Shown here in pieces: positions 9,425-18,896 of a stretch of 64,000 bases of DNA. Every line of letters starts with the position of its first letter. Position 1 is the first letter of the stretch. Position numbers and translations under genes: made by a program. Origin of the DNA: Torymus aiolomorphi (taxonomy: Eukaryota; Arthropoda; Insecta; Hymenoptera; Torymidae); assembly GCA_036365515.1 (NCBI GenBank), contig CM070877.1:65298522-65362521 (forward strand), given 5' to 3'. The notes below the pieces were generated by a model. It was not told the DNA's origin and did not search any database. It was given only the letters and a program-made list of their open reading frames with translations.

Positions 9425-9841
9425 CGGGCGTAAAGTGCGTAGGTTCTATAAAGTTTTATAGGAGTATTATATGAGCTATTGCGCCTGTTAGGCGTTAAGT
9501 AGTACTTTATGCCCGCTAGCTGAATATTTTTGAAGTTACAACGTGGGCGTAAAATGTAATTTTACACGCAAGGTACTAAAAGTTCTATTATGTCAGTCAA
9601 GTTAACTTATGGGTACTTGACTACAATAAAATAATTTCAATACTTTCTTGTGTTTAATTTGTATAGAAGAATGAACAAATTTGAATACATTTCTGAGAAC
9701 AGTCATACAGTTGCTTCGGAGAGTTGTTTGCATTACTTGACTATCGGTAATTGATTACACAACTTTCGTTTGTCTGATTTACAATGAACAATTTGAATGT
9801 ACTTACATAATATTATATAATTGAAATAATTTTTGCCCACA
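9425..9841. repeat. ~417-bp tandem unit, copy 1
   Basis: Starts with a ~92-bp hairpin-forming segment (9425-9516, GGGCGTAAAGTGCG ... ACTTTATGCCCGC). This is followed by a ~225-bp segment around GTCAGTCAAGTTAACTTATGGG. The whole unit recurs from 9842, with its second half displaced to 11497 by an insertion. No coding potential is seen. Confidence 0.82.
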
Positions 9842-9957
9842 CGGGGGTAAAGTGCGTAGGTTCTATAAAGTTTAGTAGGAGTACGGGAACTATTAGGCCT
9901 CTTGGGCGTTAAGTAGTACTTTATGCCCGCTGGCTGAATATGTTTGAGTAGGTACGA
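9842..9957. repeat. ~417-bp tandem unit, copy 2, left part
   Basis: Repeats the hairpin segment (9842-9930) and continues to the point where the Penelope-like insertion begins. The remainder of this copy lies at 11497-11735. Confidence 0.82.
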
Positions 9958-9970
9958 AAAGTTGTATTAT
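9958..9970. repeat. Target-site duplication of the Penelope-like element, left
   Basis: AAAGTTGTATTAT, identical to 11497-11509. Copy 1 of the 417-bp unit has a single version of this site (9566 region, one base different), which supports a duplicated target. Confidence 0.85.
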
Positions 9971-10003
9971 CAAATGAGTTTTTCGTCCTTTCAGACTGCT
10001 CGC

Positions 10004-10131
10004 AATACAACTTTGATAGGTTGTTTGTATGTGTAATGAAACACGTGGATCCTTTTGAGCAATTAAGTATTTTATTATATTAATTTACTATCAGTCGACG
10101 TTTCGGAATCATTATAGGATTCCCTTTTCCA
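10004..10131 (-). repeat. Inverted terminal (pLTR-like) segment of the Penelope element, left
   Basis: 128-bp reverse complement of 11380-11507 with few mismatches. It includes GACGTTTCGGAATCATTATAG, whose minus-strand reading is a hairpin followed by GAAACGTC. Its outer end also carries AATACAACTTTGATAGG, the complement of sequence reaching into the right target duplication. Confidence 0.88.
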
Positions 10132-10749
10132 AAGACTAGAAAACAACAATGTAACTTAATTCGTATGATCTAATTGCGCCACTATAATGACAAACAATAC
10201 CACAGCACAAATCTTACCTAATTAATTAAATTAACTAACACATACCCCCAATTTCATAGCAATGTAGTTGCTCGTCAATACAAAAAGATTGAACACGTAG
10301 CTCTCTCAACATTTTCTTTCTAACGCAAGTCATATTTGCACTGTAATTAAATCGAAAAAATTATGATTAGAAGGCTGAATGTAAATTTCAAATAATCATG
10401 AACCGTACGAATTGTGAAATGAACTTACTAAATCAAAAACAAAACCATGTTTGATAAATTAAAAACTGACAGGAACTGTGATACATTGACCCGTTGTCAA
10501 GCTACTAGTTTTCCCCGGATGGTAGCCAACAGAGCTATCAAGGAAGGACTGCGGATAGGTGACATCGCAGGGGATTATTTATACTCAAAAATCGAGTGGG
10601 GGGACACGACAGTACAGGCGGTGCGCTGCTCGCAGTGTCCGTAGATCGCCCCGCTACTACAAAGCATCCAAGCAACATAGCGAGTAGAGGCTCCTGGCGC
10701 TTCTCTTCGCCGCACACACATGCGTATACGCAGCAACTAAGTAGCACAA

Positions 10750-11350
10750 CCTCAACATCGCTCAGACCATCGTGCTACCCCGACTTCTCAGAGTACGAGA
10801 ACTCGACCCTCTAGGAACTAACTGTTTTTTCCAATCTTTAATTACGTTATTGATAATATCTATGGAAGCCTTATAATCATTTTTCAACTTAATAGTATCA
10901 GTGATTCTATTCATAGTATTTTTGTATTATAAATGTGGATCATTTCTGAAAATTCTCTTTTATCTTTCTTAATTTTTTTATCCAAAATATTAATCTTTTC
11001 AAAATTAATTCTGTGACATGTTTCTGTGGCGTGTACGGCTAGTGCAGATTTAGTATCGCTATTTTTTACACTCAATTTATGCTCATTCATGCGAATTTTG
11101 AGTTTTCTGCTAGTTTGTCCAACATATGTTAGATTACAATCAGAACAACCTATCTCATAAACAACGTTACTCTGCTGCAAACTATTTAATCTATATTTAC
11201 CTAACGTGATGAATCTCGAGAACTTGTTAATTGATTTGTTTACAACCCTGTAACATGACTAGATAATATAGATTTTAGTTTAAAGCTCAAATCTTTAATA
11301 AATGGTAAAACTATAATTTTGTTGTTGTTGGCAACTGTATTATTTGTCAG
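10750..11350 (-). pseudogene. Penelope-like GIY-YIG endonuclease with RT-EN linker
   Basis: The longest open part, 10911-11180, starts LQQSNVVYEIGCSDC and continues TYVGQTSRKLKIRMNEHK. VVYEI and YVG correspond to the GIY and YIG motifs, with the conserved Arg and a CxxC...H...H pattern (CSDC, EHK, HATETCH) found in Penelope endonucleases. Upstream on the same strand, other frames encode VLPFIKDLSFKLKSIL and INKFSRFITLGKYRL, typical of the RT-EN linker but broken by stops and shifts. Downstream another frame encodes NRITDTIKLKNDYKASI, like the family's C-terminus. The enzyme nicks DNA for target-primed reverse transcription; this copy is dead. Confidence 0.9.
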
Positions 11351-11379
11351 TGAACGATTATTTTTTGAATTATCATGAT

Positions 11380-11507
11380 TGGAAAAGGGAATCCTACAAT
11401 GATTCCGAAACGTCGACTGATAGTAAATTAATATAATAAAATACTTAATTGCTCAAAAGTATCCACGTGTTTCATTACACATACAAATAACCTATCAAAG
11501 TTGTATT
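11380..11507 (+). repeat. Inverted terminal (pLTR-like) segment of the Penelope element, right
   Basis: Partner of 10004-10131. At 11388-11414 it has stem GGAATC, a 7-base loop, GATTCC, then GAAA and CGTC. This matches the stem II - GAAA - GTC half of the hammerhead ribozymes known in Penelope pLTRs. A clear CTGATGA box is not seen. Confidence 0.88.
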
Positions 11508-11735
11508 ATGTCAGTTAAGTTAACTTATGGGTACTTGACTATAACAAATTGATTTCAGTACTTTCTTGTGCTTAATTTGTATAGAAAGATGAACAAATTT
11601 GAATACATTTCTAAGAACAGTCATACAGTAGTTTCCGAGAGTTGTTTGCATTACTTGACTATCGATAATTGATTTCGCAACTGTCGTTTGTCTGATTTGC
11701 AGTGAACAATTTGAATGTACTTACTTACATATAAT
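11497..11735. repeat. ~417-bp tandem unit, copy 2, right part
   Basis: Begins with the right target-site duplication (11497-11509). It then repeats 9570-9815 at high identity, including TTAACTTATGGGTACTTGACT. Confidence 0.85.
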
Positions 11736-11964
11736 TTGTTCAGCATACAATGACAAAGAAGTAAAAGACCTTTTCACTGGTATTTATTTGATTTCTTTTA
11801 CAAAATCATAAATATTATTCTTTTATAGATATATATTATACAGAGAAAACGCCTACACTTGCCTTATTTTATACTGCATAGAAAGTTTTCGATACTCAGT
11901 TTGACGGATGTTGAGAGAGAGGGAGAGGGAGAGGAAGATATGATATATAAATTAGAAAGTAAAA
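11736..11964. other. AT-rich spacer
   Basis: No gene seen. It includes a short GAGAGAGGGAGAGGGAGAG purine run near 11911-11935. Confidence 0.5.
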
Positions 11965-13035
11965 CAGATATGCACTTGTTTTCAAAAATAATTCTTTTCT
12001 CAAGAAAAAAATCAAGAAATCTCTTAAAATTTTAACACAATGTTATGCTTGATAAGTGTAATAAGTGGTAAAAATTTTGAGTCAATCAATCGAATATTCT
12101 TTTTAGAAATGCAATATTAAGAAACTTATAAAAAATTTTTAACATCAAATATCTTTGGTCACAACAATCAGATTCTTTTGGACAAAGAACTTGATTCTAA
12201 GATATAAAAAAAGCTACCTTTCTGACAAACTTCAAAACGATTTATTGACCTTTACTCCTATTGTCGTAAACAAATGAAAACGCACTTGTTATTGAGAATA
12301 ATTTCATTCTCGAGAAAAAAATCGAAAAATCTCTTGAAATTTCAACATAATGTTGTACACGATAAGTGTAATAAGACGTAAAAATTTTCAACCAATCAAT
12401 GGAATATTCTTTTTAAAAATACAAATATAAGAAATTTATAAAAAATTTTTAACCTAAAATATCTATGATCACAAAAGTCAGATTTTTTTTGGCGCAGAAC
12501 TCGATCGTTAGATATAAAAAAGCTAATTCTCTGCCAAATTTCAAAACGATTCATTGACCTTTACTCCTGTTGTCGTAAACAAAAGAAAACGGACTTGTTA
12601 TCGAGAATAATTTCGTTCTCAAGAAAAAATTCGGAAAATCTCTTGAAACTTCAAACACAATGTTGTGCTGGATAAGGGTAATAAGTGGTAAAAATTTTGA
12701 GTCAATCAATCGAATAGTCTTTTTAAAAATGCAAATATAAGAAATTTTATAAAAAATTTTTAACCTCAAATATCTCTGGTCAAAACTTTCAGATTTTTTT
12801 GGGCAAAGAACTGAATTCTTAGATATAAAAAAAGCTAATTCCCTGCCAAATTTCAAAACGATTCATTGACTTTTACTCCCGTTATCGTGAATGAAAGGAA
12901 ACGCACTTATTTTCAAAAATAATTTTTTTCTCGGAAACAAATCAACATAACCTCTTCAAATTTTAATACAATGTTATATTCAATAAGTGTAATAAGTGTT
13001 AGAAATTTTGAGTGGATAAATGAAAAAGTTTTTGT
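11965..13035. repeat. Tandem array of ~310-bp repeat, about 3.5 copies
   Basis: Copies start near 11972, 12282, 12592 and 12902 (marker GCACTTGTT or variants), giving a period of 310-311 bp. Each unit has TTTTTAACnTCAAATATCT, then AAAGAACT and GATATAAAAAAAGCTA, then TTCAAAACGATT and TTTACTCC. The copies differ by many substitutions, so the array is old or not homogenised. The same word order appears inside the foldback element at 19620-21752. Confidence 0.88.
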
Positions 13036-13054
13036 GATATTAATTAAAGAATTA

Positions 13055-13160
13055 GCTATTTATACCTCGCTCCTCACGTCGCTCGGTAATACAAAAAACG
13101 TGTCCTATTAATTAATTACTAAATAAGGTAACTATCACTATTTTATAATAAAATTAATCG
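13055..13160 (+). repeat. Left TIR of the element hosting Copia
   Basis: About 106 bp, matching the complement of 18051-18170. The outer 30 bases are nearly exact and a short indel lies further in. Confidence 0.82.
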
Positions 13161-13352
13161 ACATATATTTTAAGAGGTATTACACTACGGGGTGGTCGGA
13201 CGGACGGACGCACGGACATTTTAGCCTTTTAATATTATAATAGAAATAGATATATTTTAAGAGGTATTAAACTACTGGGTAGAAAACGAATGGTCGGACG
13301 GATGGACGGGCTGACGGACGGACATTTTGACTTTTTAATATTATAATAGATA
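13161..13352. repeat. Two ~90-105-bp tandem units with GGAC-GGAC runs
   Basis: Both units carry ATATTTTAAGAGGTATTA, then GGTCGGACGGA-type runs, then TTTTTAATATTATAATAGA. They lie inside the TIR element, left of the Copia LTR. Confidence 0.8.
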
Positions 13353-13359
13353 GATAGGT

Positions 13360-13364
13360 AATAG
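13360..13364. repeat. Target-site duplication of Copia, left
   Basis: AATAG, repeated at 17974-17978 directly after the right LTR. A 5-bp duplication is usual for Copia. Confidence 0.7.
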
Positions 13365-13621
13365 TTGAAAATATACATATTATATTGCGCGCCCGACAAC
13401 TGTAAACACGCAACACTCACACACACACACACTATGATACGCCTCCCCATTAGAGCCGTCGCGCATCTCTCTCTCGACTGCTGGACTCCGAACGAACAGC
13501 ACCGCGCGCTGCGAGCATGAGAGGCTCGCGGAACATTCCACTGTATTATTATTAAGGATATGTTTAATTAATACTTTATTATGCTTAAAGAGTTCTCTCC
13601 TTACCGATCCAACCTCCAACA
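13365..13621 (+). repeat. Copia 5' LTR
   Basis: 257 bp, ending CCTCCAACA. Relative to the 3' LTR it lacks the first two bases (TG), a stretch of the CA repeat, and a ~36-bp block after CCTCCCCAYTAGAG. The rest is nearly identical, including GGACTCCGAACGAACAGCAC. Confidence 0.92.
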
Positions 13622-13640
13622 TGGTAGCAAGGAGCCGTAG
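13622..13640 (+). promoter_or_regulatory. Copia primer binding site candidate
   Basis: Starts TGGTAGCA immediately after the LTR. The first eight bases fit the 3' end of insect initiator tRNA-Met, but the following bases do not, so the primer identity is unresolved. Confidence 0.5.
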
Positions 13641-13724
13641 TTGGTAAGCTTTTTATTTATTATCCTCTATATTGACTCTCGAGTCGTATAGGAATAAGTG
13701 TTGTGCAAGTGACTACGGTGAGAT

Positions 13725-14690
13725 ATGAAAAAAGAAGATTCGGAGCACGAAGGAAAGCCCGAGTCATTTGAAGAAGACACAACAGTAGAGGTCAAGCAAG
13801 AAGATTCCGAATATGAAGGAACGTTCGAGAACGAAGAAAACAAGATGGAGAAGAAGGAAATGACGATACCGGTGTTTGATGGAGAGAACTATAACATGTG
13901 GAAGAAGAGAATCGAAATGTTTTTGAAATACAAGAAATGTGCCACAGTGATAACTCGAGCAAAAACTGCTAATGACAAAGAGGACTGGGAAGATCAAGAT
14001 TTGAAAGCAATAAATTGGATATACAGTTCCATATCAGACAAACAATTGGAGTTTGTATATGACTTAAAATCAGCATTCGAAATAATAAAGAAATTCGATG
14101 AAATGTATTTGAAGGAGTCTACGGCATTGCAAATTGTGTGCAGAAATCGACTAGAAAAAATGAGATTGGCAAATTACAGTGATTCAGCGTTATTTTTCGG
14201 AGAATTTGAAAAGACAGTTAATGAATTAAAAAGCGCGGGTGCTAAAGTGAGTGAAAAGGAAAAATTAAATTATATGCTGAACACGCTGCCAGAGTCATAC
14301 AGTTATATAGGTAACTTAATTGATACGTTAAAAGAAACAGATCAAACGGCAGACTATATTCGAAATAAAATCAAGTTAGCTGAAATGAAAAATCGAGGAG
14401 AGTATGATGACAAAAATACAAATGCATTTACGGCGAAGAAGAAGGAAGGATGTTTCAAATGCGGAAAATTTGGACATTACGCTCGAGAGTGCCAAGATGG
14501 CAGCCAAGGGGGGCAGCGAAGCAGCACATAGCGAGGCCCGACACGTGGTCGCGGCCGAGGCAGAGAAGGAAGGAGCAACTACAGCAGAGGGCGCAGCAAC
14601 TTCCGCCAGCATGGAGAAGAGCAGAGCGGCAAGGACGCGAGCTCATGGATAGCGACGGCGCACGCGGCACACACACGCGAAGAAAAAAGA
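13725..14690 (+). pseudogene. Copia gag
   Basis: Open from ATG 13725 to TAG 14529-14531 (268 residues). An acidic N-terminus is followed by PVFDGENYNMWKKRIEMFL (the gag start motif of Copia/UBN2 families). The CCHC knuckle CFKCGKFGHYAREC lies near residues 244-257. After the TAG the same frame continues as an Arg/Gly-rich stretch (RGPTRGRGRGREGRSN) and SSWIATAHA up to about 14690, as in other Copia gags. The TAG is therefore a nonsense mutation and not the natural end. The frame then shifts at the A run near 14680-14687 into protease. Confidence 0.93.
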
Positions 14691-15310
14691 TAGGTAATTG
14701 CGAAATTGAATGGTTACTTGACAGTGGGTGTACGGACCACATAGTAAATAATGACGAGTACTTTGAAAAATCTGTTAATCTGAAGGAAAATGTCAATATT
14801 TATTTAGGAGACAATAGGTTTATCAAAGCAACTAAAATTGGAACAATTAGAACATATTTTGAAACTTTCGGTAAATTAAATGAAGTAACAATAAACAATG
14901 TTTTTTTCGCGAAAGATATGAATATGAATTTGATAAGTCCTGGAAAATTAACTGATAATAATAATACGATAGTCGCGAAAGGAAAGGTCGCAAAGATTAT
15001 AGAAAATGATAACAAACTCATCGCGATAGCATTTAAAAATAATAGTACTTATAAAATGAAAGTTATTTTGAGATACGGAGAAAAGTCTGTAAATAGCGCA
15101 AACCATAATAAGAATATGAGTTTGAAGAAGTGGCATAGAATGTTAGGACACGTAAACTTTGGATACTTAAATACGCTGAGTAAACAAAGATTATTAACGG
15201 GTATTCCAGAGGAATTCGAACAAGAATTTTTGAAATGTAAAACGTGTATTGAAAATAAAATGAGTAATTTACCGTTCGATAATAATAGAACTAGAGCAAA
15301 GGAATTTTAG
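14686..15310 (+). pseudogene. Copia protease and GAG-pre-integrase domain
   Basis: The protease has WLLDSGCTDHIV (DSG intact) and a downstream MNLISPGKL block typical of Copia. The GAG-pre-integrase domain follows with WHRMLGHVNFGYLNTL and CKTCIENK, the HHCC zinc-binding set (H, H, CxxC) intact. The segment ends at TAG 15308-15310. The start of integrase (LEIVHTDV) is in another frame, so a one-base-type shift lies at about 15304-15308. Confidence 0.94.
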
Positions 15311-15936
15311 AAATTGTGCATACGGATGTATGCGGTCCTTTTAAAACCACGGGGTTTAAGGGAGAAAAGTATTTCGTTACATTTATAGACGATTATAGCA
15401 AAATAGCAAAAATCTATTGCACAGAATCTAAGGATAAAGTTTTTGAATGCTTAAATCAATTCGTAAACGAAAGCGAAAATTTAACGGGAAAAAAGGTTAA
15501 AATAATAAGATGCGATAAAGGAAAAGAATATATAAACAATCGGTTAAATAAATTTGTTAATGAAAAGGGAATTATTTTGAACAATTGTCCGGCATATGTA
15601 CAAGAATTAAATGGTACGGCGGAAAGGTTCAATAGGACAATAATGGATATGTCGCGTTGTTTACTAGATGAGGCAAAAGTACACAAGTGTTATTGGCCCG
15701 AAATAGTTTGCGCGGCCGCGTACTTAAAGAATCGAACGTTAGCAAGTACAATTGAGAGAAAAACGCCTTATGAGATATTTTTCAAAAAGAAACCGAATGT
15801 CAAAAACTTACGCTTATATGGCAGTAAAGTGTTTGTTAGAATACCAGAACAGAAAAGGTTTTCTAAGTGGAATAAAAAGGCGGATATGGGAACGTTATTA
15901 GGGTATAGCGAAGTAGGATATAGTCTTAATAAATAA
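15306..15936 (+). pseudogene. Copia integrase
   Basis: HTDVCGPF carries the first Asp, IIRCDKGKEYIN the second, and ELNGTAERFNRTIMD the Glu, so D-D-E is complete. The usual SDNGGEY motif reads CDKGKEY but keeps the Asp. The C-terminal part LRLYGSKVFVRIPEQKR is typical. It ends at TAA 15934-15936 where the frame shifts. The next stretch (KIVIASQVDIAEENIKCI) continues in another frame to about 16030. Confidence 0.94.
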
Positions 15937-16020
15937 TAAGATAGTAATAGCGAGTCAAGTAGATATAGCTGAAGAAAATATTAAGTGTATCAATCTCGAA
16001 GATGATGAGCGTACATTTAA
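15937..16020 (+). other. Copia integrase-RT linker fragment
   Basis: One frame encodes KIVIASQVDIAEENIKCI and an acidic stretch, matching the end of Copia integrases. It is offset from both flanking segments, so there are frameshifts near 15932 and near 16030-16060. Confidence 0.75.
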
Positions 16021-17040
16021 TACTTTTTCACTTCAACTCTCGAGTCATTTAGAGGAAATAATAGCGATCTCGGAGACGACGATGTTTTCAAAAGCGAAAA
16101 TGAAATAAATGAGCAAGTAAGTAAAGTAGAGCAAAAAGGAACAGGAAATAAAGAATTAAATGTACCGCGTAAATCCACTCGTGATAAAAAGAGTCCTATA
16201 AGATTTCCAGAATCAGAAAGTTATAATATTTTTGTAAATTGTAGTAGAGTAGATACGCCTCGCACATTTGAGGAGGCGATAAATGGTAAAAATCGTAAAA
16301 ATTGGGAAAATGCAATGGATAATGAAATCGAGTGCATTAATAAAAATAATACTTGGAAATTACTAAATCGAGTGCATGATAAAAAAGTCTTAGATGTAAA
16401 ATGGGTCTATACGAGAAAATCAGATGATAGGTATAAAGCTAGGTTAGTTGTAAGAGGTTTTCAACAAACAGATGTAATTGATGACATATATACTCCAGTA
16501 GCTAAAAATCAAACGTTAAAAATTTTATTTTCATATTGTTGTAAAAATGGTCTGCAAATTGAGCAGATGGATGTTGAAACTGCTTTTTTGAATGGTAAAG
16601 TAACTACGGAGGTATATGTCAATCAACCTAAAGGTTATGATGATGGAACGAATAAAGTGTTAAAATTAACAAAAGCGCTGTATGGATTAAGAGAAAGTCC
16701 TAGAGACTGGTATGAGTGTTTTGATGAATATATTACACAATTAGGATTTGTAAAAGGTAATGTAGATTTATGCTTGTATGTTAATGGAGGAGGAGAAAAA
16801 GTTATATATATCCTAATATATGTAGATGATTTGCTGATATGTAGTAAAAATTATAAGAAAATACAAATTGTAAAGGAATTATTGTCAGATAGATTCAAAA
16901 TGAAAGACTTAGGTGAAATAAATGAATACCTTGGAATAAATATAAATTATAATTATAAAGACTGTAAAATGGAATTAAGTCAAAGAAAATATATCGAGTC
17001 ATTAGCTGATAAATATCAAGTAACAAAGGGTAGATTATAG
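16021..17040 (+). pseudogene. Copia reverse transcriptase
   Basis: An open frame from the TAA at 16018 through a charged linker (RKSTRDKKSPIRFPE) into RT: WKLLNRVHDKKVLDVKWVY, KARLVVRGFQQ, QMDVETAFLNG (first catalytic Asp), KALYGLRESPRDWY, LIYVDDLLICS (YVDD intact), MKDLGEINEYLGI. It terminates at TAG 17038-17040. Reading continues in the same frame with STPMETNLKI, the expected next block, so this is a nonsense mutation. Past 17080 about 60-80 residues of the usual connection are missing. Confidence 0.95.
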
Positions 17041-17084
17041 AGTACTCCAATGGAAACAAATTTAAAAATTGCTATACAGAAACA

Positions 17085-17636
17085 CATTGGAAATATGCAT
17101 TAAGAATATTAAAATACTTATACTTAACTAAAGACTTGAGTCTGCAATATAAGAAAAATGAAAATTGTGATTTAATTGATTGCTTTGTAGACGCAAATTG
17201 GGCAGGTGATAGTGTAGATAGGAAGTCCACATCTGGCTACGCAATTAGAGTGTTTGGAAATGTAATTGACTGGAAATCACGAAAACAAAAATGTGTTACA
17301 AAAGCATCGACATATGCAGAGTATGTTGCGTTGTCAGAGGCAGTAAGCGAAATTAAATTCATAAAAGAATTGATGAATATTTTTAATTTAAAAATGACTG
17401 ATCCGATAAAAATTTATGAAGATAATACAGGTGCAATCAATATTGCCAATTATGGAAATTTTACGAAAAATTCAAAGCATATTGAAATACACTATCATTT
17501 TAAGAACGAAAGTGTAAAAGAAAAGGAAATAGAAATTATCAAAATTGACTCTGCGGAAAATATTGCAGATATATTTACGAAACCACTATGTAAAGAAAAG
17601 TTTAACAAATTGAGAAAATTGCTAAATGTAAAATAA
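17085..17636 (+). pseudogene. Copia RNase H
   Basis: Starts in a shifted frame with HWKYALRILKYLYLT. FVDANWAGDSVDRKSTSGY (Asp), KASTYAEYVALSEAV (Glu), YEDNTGAINIAN (Asp) and ENIADIFTKPL then give the RNase H signature. The acidic residues are intact. The junction with the RT segment removes part of the connection domain, an internal deletion of roughly 200 bp. TAA at 17634-17636 is the natural end, 34 bases before the LTR. Confidence 0.94.
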
Positions 17637-17658
17637 AGATTGAATGCGCAATATAAAT

Positions 17659-17669
17659 GTAAGGAGGCG
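17659..17669 (+). promoter_or_regulatory. Copia polypurine tract
   Basis: GTAAGGAGGCG directly before the TGTTG start of the 3' LTR. Confidence 0.7.
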
Positions 17670-17718
17670 TGTTGAAAATATACATATTATATTGCGCGCC
17701 CGACAAATGTAAACACTC

Positions 17719-17751
<33 letters not shown>

Positions 17752-17973
17752 TGATACGCCTCCCCACTAGAGCACCTAACTCGACTTGGGCCCAAGCGGC
17801 AGCAGCCGTTGCGCATCTCTCTCTCTCGACTGCTGGACTCCGAACGAACAGCACCGCGCGCTGCGAGCATGAGAGGCTCGCGGAACATTCCACTGTATTA
17901 GTATTAAGGATACGTTTAATAAATACTTTATTATGCTTAAAGAGTTCTCTCCTTACTGATCCAACCTCCAACA
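17670..17973 (+). repeat. Copia 3' LTR
   Basis: 304 bp, starting TGTTGAAAATAT and ending CCTCCAACA (TGTTG/CAACA ends). It contains a CA microsatellite at about 17718-17748 and a ~36-bp block absent from the 5' LTR. It is followed by the AATAG duplication (17974-17978). Confidence 0.93.
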
Positions 17974-18050
17974 AATAGATAATAGATTTTATAGTTAAAT
18001 TAATCGAAATATAGTTATACATAGATTTATATTTTACATAAATAGATGAC

Positions 18051-18170
18051 GATTAATTTTACTATAAAATTAATAGTTACCTTACTTAAAGTGTTACTTT
18101 ATTTAGTAATTAATAGGACACGTTTTTTTTTTGTAATACTGAGCAACGTGAGGAGCGAGGTATAAATAGC
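18051..18170 (-). repeat. Right TIR of the element hosting Copia
   Basis: Complement of 13055-13160, with a longer T run and a short insertion (AAAGTGTTACTTT) relative to the left arm. Confidence 0.82.
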
Positions 18171-18178
18171 GAGGTATA

Positions 18179-18531
18179 ATGTTTATACAAATTTTATTTC
18201 GTGGTCCTAATAATACAGGATATTGGATATGCATTTGGTACGATACGACAATTATAAAAGTCTATGATAGTTTAAATGAAGATTTACATGATGATCATAA
18301 AAAATATATAAATAGATTATTTCCAATCATCAGTCATTAAATGTCATTTATGAAACAGTTCAATTACAACAACAACCATATAATTTTGGTTTGTTTTCAA
18401 TTGCATTTGCAATATCAGTTTCCAATGGAATTTGTCCTTGTAATCCTATTTTTGATGAAATAAAAATGAGAGATCATTTAATAAATATATTCAAAAAAAA
18501 AGGAAATACAAATGATTCCAATAGTTTATAA
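18179..18531 (+). pseudogene. Ulp1/C48-like cysteine protease remnant
   Basis: Frame one (18179-18340): FRGPNNTGYWICIWYDTT then KVYDSLNEDLH and INRLFP. Frame two (about 18339-18531): VIYETVQLQQQPYNFGLFSIAFAIS then CPCNPIFDE. The layout, in which a GHW-type motif, YDS and then a Q..DCG-like motif occur in order, resembles C48/Ulp1-type proteases found in large insect transposons. Here the His of GHW reads Tyr and the Asp-Cys of DCG reads Asn-Phe, so the active site is gone. A frameshift and TAA near 18338 split it. Its assignment to the Helitron is by position and strand. Confidence 0.65.
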
Positions 18532-18896
18532 CAAAATACATGGTAGCAGAATTAATAATTATTCAAATGAAAACTTTCGCAGTAATGAGATGTCGCAATT
18601 TCATCACGTAGGAAACCAATTAGAACTATCAATAAACATGAATAATTATAGTAAATTGTATGAATTACAATCACAAAATTATAGTAATAAAAAAATAGAG
18701 TAATTGAAATTGTTGATTTGCATGAAAAAATCAATAATAGAAATTTTGATAAAAATATAAAATTAATTTTTAATAATAAAGAATTACATGATAAAAATGA
18801 TAAGAACGAAAATATTGAAAATAGTGCCGATAAAGAATTGCATGAAAAAAAATCTAGTCGAAAACGTAAATTTAAAAAGATATTACTGCAGAACTG
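18532..18896 (+). other. AT-rich stretch between protease remnant and lysine repeats
   Basis: Short Asn- and Lys-rich open pieces with no recognised domain. Two near-identical words (AAAGAATTACATGA and AAAGAATTGCATGA) occur at 18779 and 18834. It is probably decayed N-terminal Helitron linker. Confidence 0.4.

Larger units (their letters stand above)
9971..11496 (-). mobile_element. Penelope-like element, 5'-truncated, with inverted terminal copies
   Basis: Bounded by a 13-bp target-site duplication and interrupting copy 2 of the 417-bp unit. It contains the RT-to-endonuclease linker and the GIY-YIG endonuclease on the minus strand, and a 128-bp segment repeated in inverted orientation near both ends. 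Penelope elements are known for variable-length duplications, 5' truncation and pLTRs in direct or inverted arrangement, and all of these fit. The RT domain is missing. 10132-10750 is the non-coding 3' part, with no further feature recognised. Confidence 0.88.
13365..17973 (+). mobile_element. Ty1/Copia LTR retrotransposon, defective but with intact catalytic motifs
   Basis: Plus-strand order: LTR, PBS, gag with CCHC knuckle and RG-rich tail, protease, GAG-pre-integrase, integrase, RT, RNase H, polypurine tract, LTR. Integrase before RT defines Copia. Protease DSG, integrase D-D-E, RT YVDD and RNase H acidic residues are all present. It is broken by nonsense codons (14529, 17038), at least four frameshifts, and a deletion between RT and RNase H. 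It inserted into the TIR element at 13055-18170 with an AATAG duplication. Confidence 0.96.
13055..18170. mobile_element. TIR element split by the Copia insertion
   Basis: 13055-13160 and about 18051-18170 are inverted repeats (GCTATTTATACCTCGCTCCTCACG ... CGTGAGGAGCGAGGTATAAATAGC, read as short segments). Removing Copia leaves about 500 bp, so this is a small non-autonomous element. The right end abuts the Helitron protease remnant and the left end abuts the 310-bp array. No convincing target duplication was found. Confidence 0.82.

Noticed and set aside
10447..10814. Short plus-strand open frames between the Penelope inverted segment and its endonuclease
   Set aside because: No domain is recognised; they lie in the non-coding 3' part of the element and overlap frames on the other strand.
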